DNA of 64,000 nt from Actinomycetales bacterium (lineage in GTDB: Bacteria > Actinomycetota > Actinomycetes > Mycobacteriales > Micromonosporaceae). The first letter of the stretch is position 1. Each line of letters starts with the position of its first letter. The stretch is taken from positions 54,544 to 118,543 of the forward strand of contig PKFB01000059.1 of assembly GCA_002919305.1 (NCBI GenBank), in the 5' to 3' direction. A model generated the notes under the pieces. The model was not told where the DNA came from. It did no database searches and saw only the letters and a list, made by a program, of their open reading frames with translations. A program made the translations under genes and the position numbers. Below are positions 7,913-16,824 of the stretch, piece by piece.

Positions 7913-8746
7913 TCAGGAGTTGGTGGGATCACGCCCGGATTCATGCCACCGTCCGACCACCCGCCGGGCCAGGAAGCCGAACGACCAGAACACTGCGATA
8001 CCTAGCAGCGAAGACAGCAGGACCGCCCCGAACAGCTGCTCAGACTGCAGGCGCTGGCGGTACAGATCCATCAGGACGCCGATGCCGGGCTCGCCCTGAC
8101 GGAAGAAGAGGTCACCGACGATGGCGCCGATGACAGACAAGCCAGCCGAGATCCGCATCCCGGTGAAGAAGGACGGCAGGGCGCTGGGAAACTCCAGCTT
8201 GATCAGGCGGGTCAGGCGCCCTGCTTGCGCCAGGGCGAACAGATCCCGGTGGGCCTGCTGCACCGAACGCAGGCCAAACAGAGTGTTCGCGATGATCGGG
8301 AACAGCGCGATGAGGACGCAGACCAACACTCGGCTTTCAAAGCCGAACCCGAACCAGAAACCGAACAGCGGGACCAACGCCAGGATCGGGATGGTCTGCA
8401 GCGCGACCGCGTACGGGTAAAGGGACCGCTCCACCCACGACGCCTGACTCATCAGGATCGCCAGGCCAGTCCCTACGAGAGTGGCGATTGCCAGACCAAG
8501 GAAGGCCACCCACGCCGAGCGCCCCAACGCTTGGAGCAGCTCTTGCAGGTTGTCCTGGTCCCCGAAGCAGGTGATGACCACCTCATGCGGCGGTGGCAGG
8601 AGAAACTGACGCCGGTCGCTGAGCAGGAACTCGCTCCCCGCGTACCACAGCAAGAGAACCACACCGAAGACCAGGGTGGGGGGCAAAGCAATCCGGACCG
8701 CCTGCCGAAGTCGGCTGGGGCGGGGCGACGTCTGCGGCGCACTCAT
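7913..8746 (-). CDS. ABC importer permease, SsuC/TauC-like
   Basis: A 277-residue membrane protein with about six hydrophobic segments. They start at residues 17-37 (IALPPTLVFGVVLLLWYAG) and the last is near LGIAVFWSFGFLA. A cytoplasmic EAA-like loop lies around KLEFPSALPSFFTGMRISAG, where the ATPase docks. This is the BPD_transp_1 type found in nitrate, sulfonate and taurine importers. Its start overlaps the ATPase stop as ATGA (8746-8743), so the two are coupled. It would form the homodimeric pore for the binding proteins encoded on either side of it. Confidence 0.88.
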   Translation of the reverse strand: MSAPQTSPRPSRLRQAVRIALPPTLVFGVVLLLWYAGSEFLLSDRRQFLLPPPHEVVITCFGDQDNLQELLQALGRSAWVAFLGLAIATLVGTGLAILMSQASWVERSLYPYAVALQTIPILALVPLFGFWFGFGFESRVLVCVLIALFPIIANTLFGLRSVQQAHRDLFALAQAGRLTRLIKLEFPSALPSFFTGMRISAGLSVIGAIVGDLFFRQGEPGIGVLMDLYRQRLQSEQLFGAVLLSSLLGIAVFWSFGFLARRVVGRWHESGRDPTNS

Positions 8747-9558
8747 GACTGACCTCCCGGAGCGGACAGCTGAGCCGGGCCATGGCGGCGCAGGAGTTCG
8801 GCGATCTGCGACGCGGCTTCGGTCAGCTTCGCGCTGAAACGGGCCTCCGGAGGACGGGGGAAGGGCAGGTCGATCGGGACTTCACCCACGATCTGAGCAG
8901 GTCGTGGGCTCATTACCACCACCCGGCTGGCCAGGTAGGCCGCCTCCAGCACCGAGTGAGTGACAAAGAGCGCGGCGAATCGTTCGGCGGTGAACAGCTC
9001 CTGCAGATGCTCGGCCAGCCGGTTGCGGGTGATCTCATCGAGAGCCGCGAACGGCTCATCGAACAGAAACAGACTGGGACGCAGGGTCATCGCACGGGCC
9101 AGCGCCACTCGCATCCGCATACCCCCCGACAAGGCGTGGGGGAGATGGTTGGCGAACTCGGTCAGGCCCACCCGGGCGAGCGCCTCGGTGGCCAGTTCTC
9201 GGCGGCGCGACCGAGGCAGCCTACGCAGTTCACAAAACAGTTCAACGTTGCGACGTACGCTGCGCCATGGCAGCAGAGTCGGATCCTGGAAGACGTATCC
9301 GACGTCGTCAGTGCGGCGCGTCAGCTCTCCGGCGCTGGGGGAGGCAAGACCTGACACCAACCGCAGAAGCGTGCTCTTGCCGCAGCCGGACGGCCCCACA
9401 ATGGCGACGAACTCACCGGGCGCCACGGACAGGTTGATCTTCTCCAACGCGACCGTGCCGTCGGCGAACCAGACGCTGACGTCCCGCAGCTCTACAACGG
9501 GAGAGTCCGAAGACGCCGGATCGTTGATCGACTCACTCATGACTGGAGCTTCACTCAT
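8743..9558 (-). CDS. ABC importer ATPase, SsuB/TauB-like
   Basis: A 271-residue ATPase. Walker A GPSGCGKST is at residues 55-63, the Q-loop at VFQDPTLLPW, the signature LSGGMRMRVALARAM, Walker B LFLFDEPFAALD and the H-loop LFVTHSVLEA. All catalytic residues are present. The PTLLPWRSV sequence after the Q-loop is characteristic of the nitrate/sulfonate/taurine importer ATPases. I chose ATG 9558 because it overlaps the upstream stop as ATGA. It powers the permease encoded immediately downstream. Confidence 0.92.
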   Translation of the reverse strand: MSEAPVMSESINDPASSDSPVVELRDVSVWFADGTVALEKINLSVAPGEFVAIVGPSGCGKSTLLRLVSGLASPSAGELTRRTDDVGYVFQDPTLLPWRSVRRNVELFCELRRLPRSRRRELATEALARVGLTEFANHLPHALSGGMRMRVALARAMTLRPSLFLFDEPFAALDEITRNRLAEHLQELFTAERFAALFVTHSVLEAAYLASRVVVMSPRPAQIVGEVPIDLPFPRPPEARFSAKLTEAASQIAELLRRHGPAQLSAPGGQS

Positions 9559-10832
9559 GAGTCGCCGCCATCCGTGGCCGGCCACACCACATGTGTGTGG
9601 GAGATCTCTGTGGGATAGACCATACTGAGCCGGCCTCCGATCACTTGCTCGACCACTCCAGCCGCATCAGTGTTCTGCCCACTTGAGGCGAACCGTATTC
9701 CTTCCCACGGCATGATGGTCTGCGTCCCGGAAAACTGGATCGACTGCAACGCTGACCGGATCTCCTCCGGTTCTGTAGAACCGGCCCGATCGATAGCGGC
9801 CGCGAGTGTCAGAACTGCAGTGAACGCGCCGGCGGCGGCTTCTGTCATCCTGCTGTTGAATAACGCAGTGTATTGTTCAGTCACTTCCCGGGCGGCGGGA
9901 TGACGACTTGCAAACTCCGTCGACCATGCGCGTACACACAACAGTCGATCGGCGTCGGAAATAGGGTCCTGAACAGTGAATCCCCTGCCCAAGGCGATGA
10001 TGGGTAGTGAGCTTTCCGCTGGATTCAGAGAACGCACTATGGCGTTCGCCACTCTTTGATCGTGAGAGACGGCAATCACAACATCGGCGTTGACATCCTC
10101 GATTTGATCACTGAGCGTGTCGAACTCAGCGTCATCATCACCAGACTCTTCGTCTGAGTTGTCGGTATCGATCGGTAGCTCGTCCACCACCGAGAAGCCA
10201 CCCTCGGCGGCGAGGTCCTCGATCGTGGCGGCGGTGGTTTGACTCAGAGAATCATCGGCGTACACCAGGACCAGCCGCCGGGTCGGGACTCCAGCCAGCT
10301 CCTGGGACCGCAGCAGTGAGAACAGTTCCTCACCGAGCATCCGGTCAGTCGGCGCCAACCGGAAGAACCAGTCCAGACCGCGTGTAGTTAGGTAATTTTC
10401 TCCGCTGTAGGCGTCCAAAAACGGCAAACCAAGCCGATCTGAGCGGAGACTGGCGGCCGCGGTGAGCTCGGAGCTGCCCACCATCACCATCCCCGCGGGG
10501 TGATGCCGGCTCGCCAGCATGGCTACCTGACCGGCGGCGGTTCCTGGATCACCAGTCACGTCAACCGTGACGATCGCCACGTCGGCGCCGTTCAGATTGG
10601 GCAGTCCACGCTCCGCGGCTAAAGGCAGCGACAGATCCAGCGTCTCATTAATGAGATCCGCTGCTAGCTGGGCACCGTGGATCGCGTCCTGACCGGTCTG
10701 GCTCATCTCCTCCACCAGCAGACCGATCCGTACTTCGGAAGGGAGTGCCCTGTCGGAGACGTCGGAACCGGAGGAGCAGGCGACCAACGCCAACAGCGCG
10801 AGCCCACTAATCGCGCCGGAGAATCTCCTCAT
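9555..10832 (-). CDS. LivK-like (Peripla_BP_6) substrate-binding lipoprotein
   Basis: A 425-residue lipoprotein with lipobox LLALVAC (Cys19). The receptor domain resembles branched-chain amino-acid/amide binding proteins: EVRIGLLVEEMSQTG, AAGQVAMLASRHHPAGMVMVG, PFLDAYSGENYL and FFRLAPTDRMLGEELFSLL. An acidic insert, TDNSDEESGDDDAEFD, interrupts the second lobe. Proteins of this class normally serve LivHMGF-type importers, not the SsuABC-type transporter encoded here, so the pairing is unusual. It is the first gene of the operon. ATG 10832 is preceded by GGAGGGGG. It may act as a ligand sensor for the divergent kinase rather than as a transport subunit. Confidence 0.8.
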   Translation of the reverse strand: MRRFSGAISGLALLALVACSSGSDVSDRALPSEVRIGLLVEEMSQTGQDAIHGAQLAADLINETLDLSLPLAAERGLPNLNGADVAIVTVDVTGDPGTAAGQVAMLASRHHPAGMVMVGSSELTAAASLRSDRLGLPFLDAYSGENYLTTRGLDWFFRLAPTDRMLGEELFSLLRSQELAGVPTRRLVLVYADDSLSQTTAATIEDLAAEGGFSVVDELPIDTDNSDEESGDDDAEFDTLSDQIEDVNADVVIAVSHDQRVANAIVRSLNPAESSLPIIALGRGFTVQDPISDADRLLCVRAWSTEFASRHPAAREVTEQYTALFNSRMTEAAAGAFTAVLTLAAAIDRAGSTEPEEIRSALQSIQFSGTQTIMPWEGIRFASSGQNTDAAGVVEQVIGGRLSMVYPTEISHTHVVWPATDGGDS

Positions 10833-11158
10833 AAGGATTTGGCCCCCTCCTGTGGCCACACATGTCTCTGGGCACGGCATGCGCCTTGCGGTATGGCGCG
10901 TCCCCGGGAACCACATACGGTCCGCTCAGGTGGTGAATGCCCGCGCTCACGAGTTGCTGATACTGGCACACGTATCTGACGGCTTCAATACCGAAAGCTC
11001 GTAGCTGAGACTGCCACAACCACTCTGAGACGACCGTGTACCCCTAGGATGAGCGCCCCGGTATACATTGTTTGCCGAGCAACATCTGGTGATCTTCGTA
11101 ACGGGCGCGGTTGTCAGTCCTAACAGCACATGAACCCGCCGCGTAGCCCGGGAGAGTA
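10833..11158. promoter_or_regulatory. Divergent promoter region, importer operon versus kinase gene
   Basis: 326 bases without a gene separate the importer operon (leftward) from the NIT-type kinase (rightward). TATACA at 11062-11067 is the only -10-like element I see. GGAGAG precedes the kinase ATG. The shared region suggests co-regulation. Confidence 0.45.
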
Positions 11159-13654
11159 ATGGTGATGAGCTCGGTGTCGACATCGCCTCAACCATCGAGA
11201 ACGGCGAGAACGGGCCGTCATTGGCGTATTCCGCCGTCGCGACCGGCACAGCGCTGGAAGGTGTTCCAGGCCTGGGTGAGGCGTATACCGCCATCGCGCT
11301 GGTTAAGCGTGCTTCGGGTCCGCAACTGGCGGGTGCGCGGCAAGTTGGCCGCTGTGCTGTTGGTGCCGGCTGTGGCGTTTCTCATCGTGACCGGCCTAGG
11401 GACCGCTTCCTCGATCCGGGATGCCTTAGCGTTGGAGGACTTCAGCGCTCAGGTTGAGCTGGGGCAACGGGTGACCACACTCGTCCACGAGCTCCAGTGG
11501 GAACGGGACCACGTCGCCGGGTACCTGGCGGTGGTGTCCCGGGACACGCAGACCGCTACGCAGTTGGCCGAGTCCATCACGGCTCAACGCAGCGCGGTTG
11601 ATAACGCCGTAGCGCGCTACCGTCAGGCTGCGGCGCCGCTGGCCGAACAGGTCAGGCAGATCCGGCGTGCGGAGGCGGCCCTGGAACAGCTGGACGTCGT
11701 ACGCACGGCTGTCCAGCAGGGCTGGCTGCGCCGGGAGAGCGTGTTCGATGAGTACAGCCGCATCATCGCTGCCCTGTTAGAGGTGCTGCCCAGGGCCGAG
11801 GCGCCTGGGGGCTCAGAAAACAACGACGGGGAGACGGTCAACCAGGCGGTGGGCACGGTGCGTAACCTGGCCCAGGCCAAGGAACTGGCGTCGCAGATCC
11901 GTGGGCAGCTGTACGCCATCGCCTACAGCGGTGGGTTCGCATTCGGGGGATTCCAGCAGTTCGCGGACCTGCGGGCCCGTTACGCCTCCGCCATGGACCG
12001 CTTCCAGTCCGAGGCCGGTGCCGAGCAGCTGACCGTGTACCAGAACCTGGTGCGCGGGCAAGCGACCCTGGCGGCGGAGCGGATTGAGCAGGCGGCGGTG
12101 GACGGCGCCCAGCGGGGGGAGCTGGATATCGACCCAGAGCAGTGGTGGGCCGCCAGCACCACCGCGCTGGAGCTGGTCGCCTTAGCCGAGCAGCGTCTGC
12201 TGTCCGACGCCATCTCGCTCGCCTCGAACCTCACCGATGCTGAATGGCGGGACACCTGGTTCAGCGTGGGCCGGGTTGTGGTGATCCTGCTGTTCGCGCT
12301 GCTGGTCTCCTTCGCCGTGGGACGCTCCATGGCGAACAGCCTGCGGCAGCTGCGGGCCCAAGCCTTGGATGTGGCCCGTCACCAACTCCCTGAGGTCATC
12401 GAGACGTTGCGTACCACACCCCGCGGGGATCTGGTCCTGGAACCGACCCCTATCAATATGGACAGTCGCGATGAGATCGGTGAGGTCGCCGCGGCGTTCG
12501 ACGCGGTACACCGGGAAGCGGTCCGGCTCGCCGCCGAGCAGGCCGTGCTGCGGCGTAACGTCAGCGCGATGTTCATCAACCTGGCGCGACGCAGCCAGGT
12601 GCTGGTGGAACGACAGCTGCAGCTCGTGGACCGGCTGGAGGAGACCGAACAGGATCCGGAACAGCTGGAGAACCTGTTCCAGCTGGACCATCTGGCCACG
12701 CGCATGCGGCGTAACGACGAGAGCTTGCTGGTGTTGGCCGGAAGCGAGTCCTCACGTCGCTGGAACCGACCCATTCCGCTGTCCCAGGTTTTCCTGGCCG
12801 CCACCGCTGAGATTGAGCAGTACCCCAGGGTCCGCTACTCGGTGAGCGATGAGATCTCCATCGTGGGACACGCGGTCGCCGAGCTGGTCCACCTGCTGGC
12901 TGAGCTGTTGGAGAACGCCACCGCCTTCTCACCCCCGGACACCGACGTGTGGTTGCGGGGGCAGCTAACCCGAGGCGGCACGGAAGCGGTCATCACGGTG
13001 GAGGACAAGGGGATCGGCATCACCCCCGAAGAGCTGGCTGAGGCCAACGAACGGTTGGCCAAACCGCCGGTCATCGATGTGTCGGTCTCTGAACGGATGG
13101 GGTTGTTCGTGGTCAGCCACCTGGCGGCGCGCCACGGGATCACAGTCAAGTTGTCCTCGTCACCTCGGTCGGGGACCACGGCTGCGGTGTGGCTGCCCGC
13201 GGATCTGCTGTCCTACGGACCGACCCCGCAGCCCGACCTCCCACCGGTACCGCCGAGGCGTGCCTTCGTCCGTCGGGCCGAGCACCTGCTGGGTGCCCAG
13301 GAGGAGGAGCGGCAGCCGGCGTGGTGGACCCAGGACGAGTCGGCGTGGGAGCACACGTCGACACCGCTGAGCCCCACCCTGACCCCGGCCCCGGACACCG
13401 GTCAGCGGACCTCGGCTGGGCTGCCGAAGCGTACGCCGATGGCCCATGTGACGGCGTACGCGCGGGGGGCCACACCCAGAACCCAGGAGACGCCCCCACC
13501 CAGTTCCCCATTCACCCGAGGGCGGGTACCCATGTCGGCCGCCGCGGCCTGGGCACCCGAACCGGAACCCGACGAGGTCGCCAGCACCTTGTCGCAGTTC
13601 TACGCGGGGATACGTCGGGCGGATGAGGAAGCGACCGAGGGCCTGTCCTACTGA
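11159..13654 (+). CDS. NIT-domain sensor histidine kinase, conservon CvnA-like
   Basis: An 831-residue membrane kinase. A basic cytoplasmic N-terminus leads to TM1 (about 63-83). A large helical extracellular NIT-type sensor region runs to about 360 (ELQWERDHVAGYLAVVSRD is typical), then TM2 (about 366-386) and HAMP. The dimerisation segment with LDHLATRMRRND (about 515-530) is followed by a HATPase domain (LLENATAFSPP, VEDKGIGI and GLFVVSHLAARHGI) and a 150-residue Pro-rich tail. This is the conservon CvnA architecture, whose usual partners are a Roadblock protein, a DUF742 protein and a small GTPase. Only the Roadblock gene follows here. The divergent binding-protein operon suggests the sensed signal may be a solute. 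Confidence 0.88.
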   Translation: MVMSSVSTSPQPSRTARTGRHWRIPPSRPAQRWKVFQAWVRRIPPSRWLSVLRVRNWRVRGKLAAVLLVPAVAFLIVTGLGTASSIRDALALEDFSAQVELGQRVTTLVHELQWERDHVAGYLAVVSRDTQTATQLAESITAQRSAVDNAVARYRQAAAPLAEQVRQIRRAEAALEQLDVVRTAVQQGWLRRESVFDEYSRIIAALLEVLPRAEAPGGSENNDGETVNQAVGTVRNLAQAKELASQIRGQLYAIAYSGGFAFGGFQQFADLRARYASAMDRFQSEAGAEQLTVYQNLVRGQATLAAERIEQAAVDGAQRGELDIDPEQWWAASTTALELVALAEQRLLSDAISLASNLTDAEWRDTWFSVGRVVVILLFALLVSFAVGRSMANSLRQLRAQALDVARHQLPEVIETLRTTPRGDLVLEPTPINMDSRDEIGEVAAAFDAVHREAVRLAAEQAVLRRNVSAMFINLARRSQVLVERQLQLVDRLEETEQDPEQLENLFQLDHLATRMRRNDESLLVLAGSESSRRWNRPIPLSQVFLAATAEIEQYPRVRYSVSDEISIVGHAVAELVHLLAELLENATAFSPPDTDVWLRGQLTRGGTEAVITVEDKGIGITPEELAEANERLAKPPVIDVSVSERMGLFVVSHLAARHGITVKLSSSPRSGTTAAVWLPADLLSYGPTPQPDLPPVPPRRAFVRRAEHLLGAQEEERQPAWWTQDESAWEHTSTPLSPTLTPAPDTGQRTSAGLPKRTPMAHVTAYARGATPRTQETPPPSSPFTRGRVPMSAAAAWAPEPEPDEVASTLSQFYAGIRRADEEATEGLSY

Positions 13655-13742
13655 TCCAGTCCTCCTGATCTAAGCGGCGGCCTTCGGCCACCCCGTCTTC
13701 CTCCATGTCCGTTGAAGGAATCGTCAAAGACAAGGAGCATCC

Positions 13743-14162
13743 GTGGCGCTGAGCCAAGAGGCGCAGAATCTGAACTGGTTGATCAATGGGTTCGTCACCC
13801 GTGTGCCGGGTGTCACCCATGCGATCGTGGTGTCCTCCGACGGACTGTTGATCGCCATGTCGGAGCGGCTACCCCGTGACCGTGCGGATCAGCTCGCGGC
13901 GATCACCTCGGGTCTGGTCAGCCTGACCGCCGGCGCCGCTCAACTGCTCGATGGTGACGAGCTCCGACAGACCGTGGTGGAGATGGGGCGAGGGTTCCTT
14001 CTGGTGATGGTGATGAGGGACGGCTCCATCCTGGCGGTACTGGCGGCGCGGGGCTGCGACGTCGGCGTCGTGGGGTACGAGATGAGCCGGATGGCGCGGC
14101 AGGCCGGTGCCATCCTTACCCCGGCTGTGCGGGCCGAGCTGGCTGAGGCGCTTCCCCGCTGA
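13743..14162 (+). CDS. Roadblock/LC7 protein, CvnB-like
   Basis: 139 residues. After a short N-terminus (ALSQEAQNLNWLINGFVTR) comes the Roadblock core VPGVTHAIVVSSDGLLIAMS, LAAITSGLVSLTAGAA, FLLVMVMRDGSILAVLAA and GYEMSRMARQ. In Streptomyces conservons these proteins act between the kinase-like CvnA and the GTPase CvnD. GTG 13743 is preceded by AAGGAG, 88 bases after the kinase stop. Neither cvnC (DUF742) nor cvnD follows, so the module is reduced. The 3' end overlaps the convergent glycosyltransferase gene by 47 bases. Confidence 0.9.
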   Translation: MALSQEAQNLNWLINGFVTRVPGVTHAIVVSSDGLLIAMSERLPRDRADQLAAITSGLVSLTAGAAQLLDGDELRQTVVEMGRGFLLVMVMRDGSILAVLAARGCDVGVVGYEMSRMARQAGAILTPAVRAELAEALPR

Positions 14163-15294
14163 GCTGACGTACCCGCTGGTACAGCTGGAGGTAACGCTCG
14201 GCCATCACCGCTGGAGTGAAGCGCCGGGCGGCCTCCTGCAGGCAACGCCGAGGGTCGAGTTTGCTCGCAGCCAGGATCAGGTCGGGCAACTCCTCCGGAT
14301 TGTCGGTGAGCAGTCCGGTGTCCTCGTGCGTGATCAGCTCCGGCAAACAGCCACGCGCCAGCCCCACCACCGGCGTACCCAGGGCTAAGGACTCCACCAC
14401 TGCGGTACCGCCTGGTTCTTCCCACTGCAACGGGAACAGGCTCGCCTGAGCGCCGGCCACGAGCGCGTCGCGTTCGCGGCCGGCCACCGTTCCGATCCAT
14501 CGCACCCGAACGTCGTCCACATACGGCGCCACCTGCTCATACCAGTACCGCACGTCCGGGTTCTGCAGGGCCGCTGGATCATGACGCGCTGCGGCGAGAG
14601 CGGCAGGGGTACGGTACGGCCCCACCGGGCCAGCCAGGATTAAGGAGAACCCCACCTGGTGGGCCAAGCGAACTCCGATGTGTTGCCCTTTGGCGGGGGT
14701 GATGCGGCTGAGCATCACCAGATAGTCGTTTTTCACGGGGACGGGCCGTTGATCAGCGTGAACCGCTAACGGGGTGGCCAGGTGGATATAACCCACGGAG
14801 TGGTCACGAAGCGCTTGTGGCGCCCGTGCCAGCTGTGAAGCCGAGACCCCGTTGACCCACACCCGCCCACCACCGTGGAAGTGGCGGTATAGCTCAGGAT
14901 GCTTAGCAAGATCCCAGTGCAGGGTGTGGAGCACGGGTGGGGTGGCGGGCCCCATCGCCGCCAACGTCGACAAACCGACCACCTCAAGATGATCGTGGAC
15001 GAGGTCGATGTCGGTGCGGGCCTGTAATACGCGTATGACGGCTTGCTGGTGGGCGTGAGCGATACCACTGACCTGGTTATAGGGGCGCTGCAGCAGGCCG
15101 AACTGCCCCTCGTTGAACAGGTGAATACGCTCATCCGCCTCCAGGGTGCTGTCTTTGACCGTGGCGAGGATGACACGGACCCCTAATCGACGCAGCGGTG
15201 GCACTAGTGCGGCGATCACGTTCTCGATGCCGCCGTACCCCCGTGGCGGGACAGGCAACCAGGGCCCGGCATTCATCAGAACGGTGAGGCTCAT
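14116..15294 (-). CDS. Glycosyltransferase, GT4-like GT-B fold
   Basis: 392 residues with two Rossmann halves. The N-terminal half holds PPRGYGGIENVIAALVPPLRRLG, characteristic of GT4 acceptor domains. The C-terminal half holds LSRITPAKGQHIGVRLA, LILAGPVGPYR and the donor-site EEPGGTAVVESLALGTPVVG. It should transfer a sugar from a nucleotide donor to a cytoplasmic acceptor; the acceptor is unknown. There is no signal peptide or membrane segment. It is transcribed toward, and its 3' end overlaps, the Roadblock gene. The actinobacterial subgroup that starts with this G-Y-G-G-I-E motif is often annotated as glycogen synthase-like or unspecified. Confidence 0.83.
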   Translation of the reverse strand: MSLTVLMNAGPWLPVPPRGYGGIENVIAALVPPLRRLGVRVILATVKDSTLEADERIHLFNEGQFGLLQRPYNQVSGIAHAHQQAVIRVLQARTDIDLVHDHLEVVGLSTLAAMGPATPPVLHTLHWDLAKHPELYRHFHGGGRVWVNGVSASQLARAPQALRDHSVGYIHLATPLAVHADQRPVPVKNDYLVMLSRITPAKGQHIGVRLAHQVGFSLILAGPVGPYRTPAALAAARHDPAALQNPDVRYWYEQVAPYVDDVRVRWIGTVAGRERDALVAGAQASLFPLQWEEPGGTAVVESLALGTPVVGLARGCLPELITHEDTGLLTDNPEELPDLILAASKLDPRRCLQEAARRFTPAVMAERYLQLYQRVRQLSGEAPQPARPAQPG

Positions 15295-15467
15295 GGGGAA
15301 GTCGTAACACGATGATTTTTCCGGAAGGTGGCAGGTGAGAGAAAGCTCAGTGGCGGGCGGTGTCCTCGGTGGCGGTAGCGGTAGAGGTGGCGGCGCCTGA
15401 CGCCGCGGCGGCTCACCGCCCAGCTCACGGCCGTTGCGGCCGAGGCGGGCACGGCAGAATCGGTGAG

Positions 15468-16760
15468 GTGAATGCCGAGGACACCGCGCCTACCGTGACC
15501 TGTGTGACCGGGCGGGAGGTGATTGGGGCTGGCGCCGCGGACACCACACTGGAAGAGTCCGAGATCCGGGCGATCGTGGCTGCCCACGCCGACCGGTTGG
15601 CGCTGGACGGCCAGCGGTTGCTGGTGCTCATCCCGGACGGCACCCGCACTGCGCCGCTTCCTCTGCTGGTCGACGCCCTCACCGCCGCCTTCGCCAGCAG
15701 AGTCAGCGCGTTAGATCTGCTCATCGCCAGCGGCACCCATCCCCCGATGGCGCCGGATGCGGTCACCGCCCTGGTGGGTCAGGCACCGGGAGTGGTCCAT
15801 CAGCACGACTGGTCTCAACCCGGCACCTTCGTCACCCTCGGGGTGATCGATGAGACCGAGGTGGCCGCTTTAAGCCGAGGCATGATGCGGGAGAGCGTCC
15901 CGGTCCGGATCAACCGTCTCGTGCTCGACTACGACCACCTTGTGGTCTGCGGGCCGGTCTTCCCACACGAGGTGGTGGGTTTCTCCGGCGGTAACAAGTA
16001 CTTCTTCCCGGGGGTCAGCGGCCCTGAACTCATCGACCTGTCCCACTGGCTGGGGGCGCTGATCACCTCATACGAGATCATCGGCACACGGGGCATCACC
16101 CCGGTCCGCGCCCTAATTGACCGCGCCGCCCGCCTGATCCCCACACCACGGTCGGCCCTGTGCTTCGTGGTCGCGCTGGAGAGCGGGCGGCTGCACGGTC
16201 TGTACGCCGGCCCGGTCGAGCAGGCCTGGGCCGCCGCGGCTGACCTGTCCGCCGCCGTGCACATCAAGGACGTGGACCGGGCGTACCACACCGTGGTGTC
16301 GGTGGTGCCCACGATGTACGACGACATCTGGGTGGCGGCCAAGGGGATGTACAAGTTGGAGCCGGTGGTCGCCGACGGAGGGGAGCTGATCCTGTATGCC
16401 CCACACGTACGGGAGTTCTCTGTCACCCACGGCGCACTAATCCGCCGGATCGGTTACCACTGTCGGGACTACTTCCTGCGGCAGTGGGACCGGTTCGCCG
16501 ATGTGCCGCGTGGGGTGCTGGCCCACTCCACCCACCTGACCGGGGTCGGCACCTACGACCCCGCCACAGGGATCGAACGCACTCGGATCACGGTCACCCT
16601 CGCTACAGGCATCAGCGAGCAGGAGTGTCGAGCGGTCGGGCTCGGCTACCGTGACCCGGCCACCATCGATTTGAACCGGTACGCGGGGCGGGAAGCCGAA
16701 GGTGTGCTCCTGGTGCCACGGGCCGGTGAACTCCTGTATCGGCTGCGTACCAGCGCCTGA
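15468..16760 (+). CDS. LarA-like nickel-dependent racemase family (DUF2088)
   Basis: About 430 residues of LarA type. The N-terminal domain has LVLIPDGTRTAPLPLLVDAL and LIASGTHPPM, whose histidine corresponds to a catalytic His in LarA. The cofactor segment FPHEVVGFSGGNKYFFPGVSG keeps a histidine and the lysine to which LarA attaches its nickel-pincer nucleotide. Characterised relatives racemise lactate or epimerise other 2-hydroxy acids. No larB, larC or larE cofactor gene is in the window. GTG 15468 is my choice; a further in-frame GTG at 15360 would add an Ala-rich tail that looks non-coding. Family is solid, substrate unknown. Confidence 0.8.
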   Translation: MNAEDTAPTVTCVTGREVIGAGAADTTLEESEIRAIVAAHADRLALDGQRLLVLIPDGTRTAPLPLLVDALTAAFASRVSALDLLIASGTHPPMAPDAVTALVGQAPGVVHQHDWSQPGTFVTLGVIDETEVAALSRGMMRESVPVRINRLVLDYDHLVVCGPVFPHEVVGFSGGNKYFFPGVSGPELIDLSHWLGALITSYEIIGTRGITPVRALIDRAARLIPTPRSALCFVVALESGRLHGLYAGPVEQAWAAAADLSAAVHIKDVDRAYHTVVSVVPTMYDDIWVAAKGMYKLEPVVADGGELILYAPHVREFSVTHGALIRRIGYHCRDYFLRQWDRFADVPRGVLAHSTHLTGVGTYDPATGIERTRITVTLATGISEQECRAVGLGYRDPATIDLNRYAGREAEGVLLVPRAGELLYRLRTSA

Positions 16761-16772
16761 CCGACGAGCCCT

Positions 16773-16809
16773 CCTGGCCGGGCCTGCGTGACGGGCGGGC
16801 CCGGCCAGG
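16773..16809. terminator. Bidirectional terminator between convergent genes
   Basis: A perfect 12-bp inverted repeat (16773-16784 with 16798-16809) with a 13-base loop lies between the LarA-like and GH13 stop codons. Confidence 0.8.
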
Positions 16810-16824
16810 GAAGGGGAACCGGGC

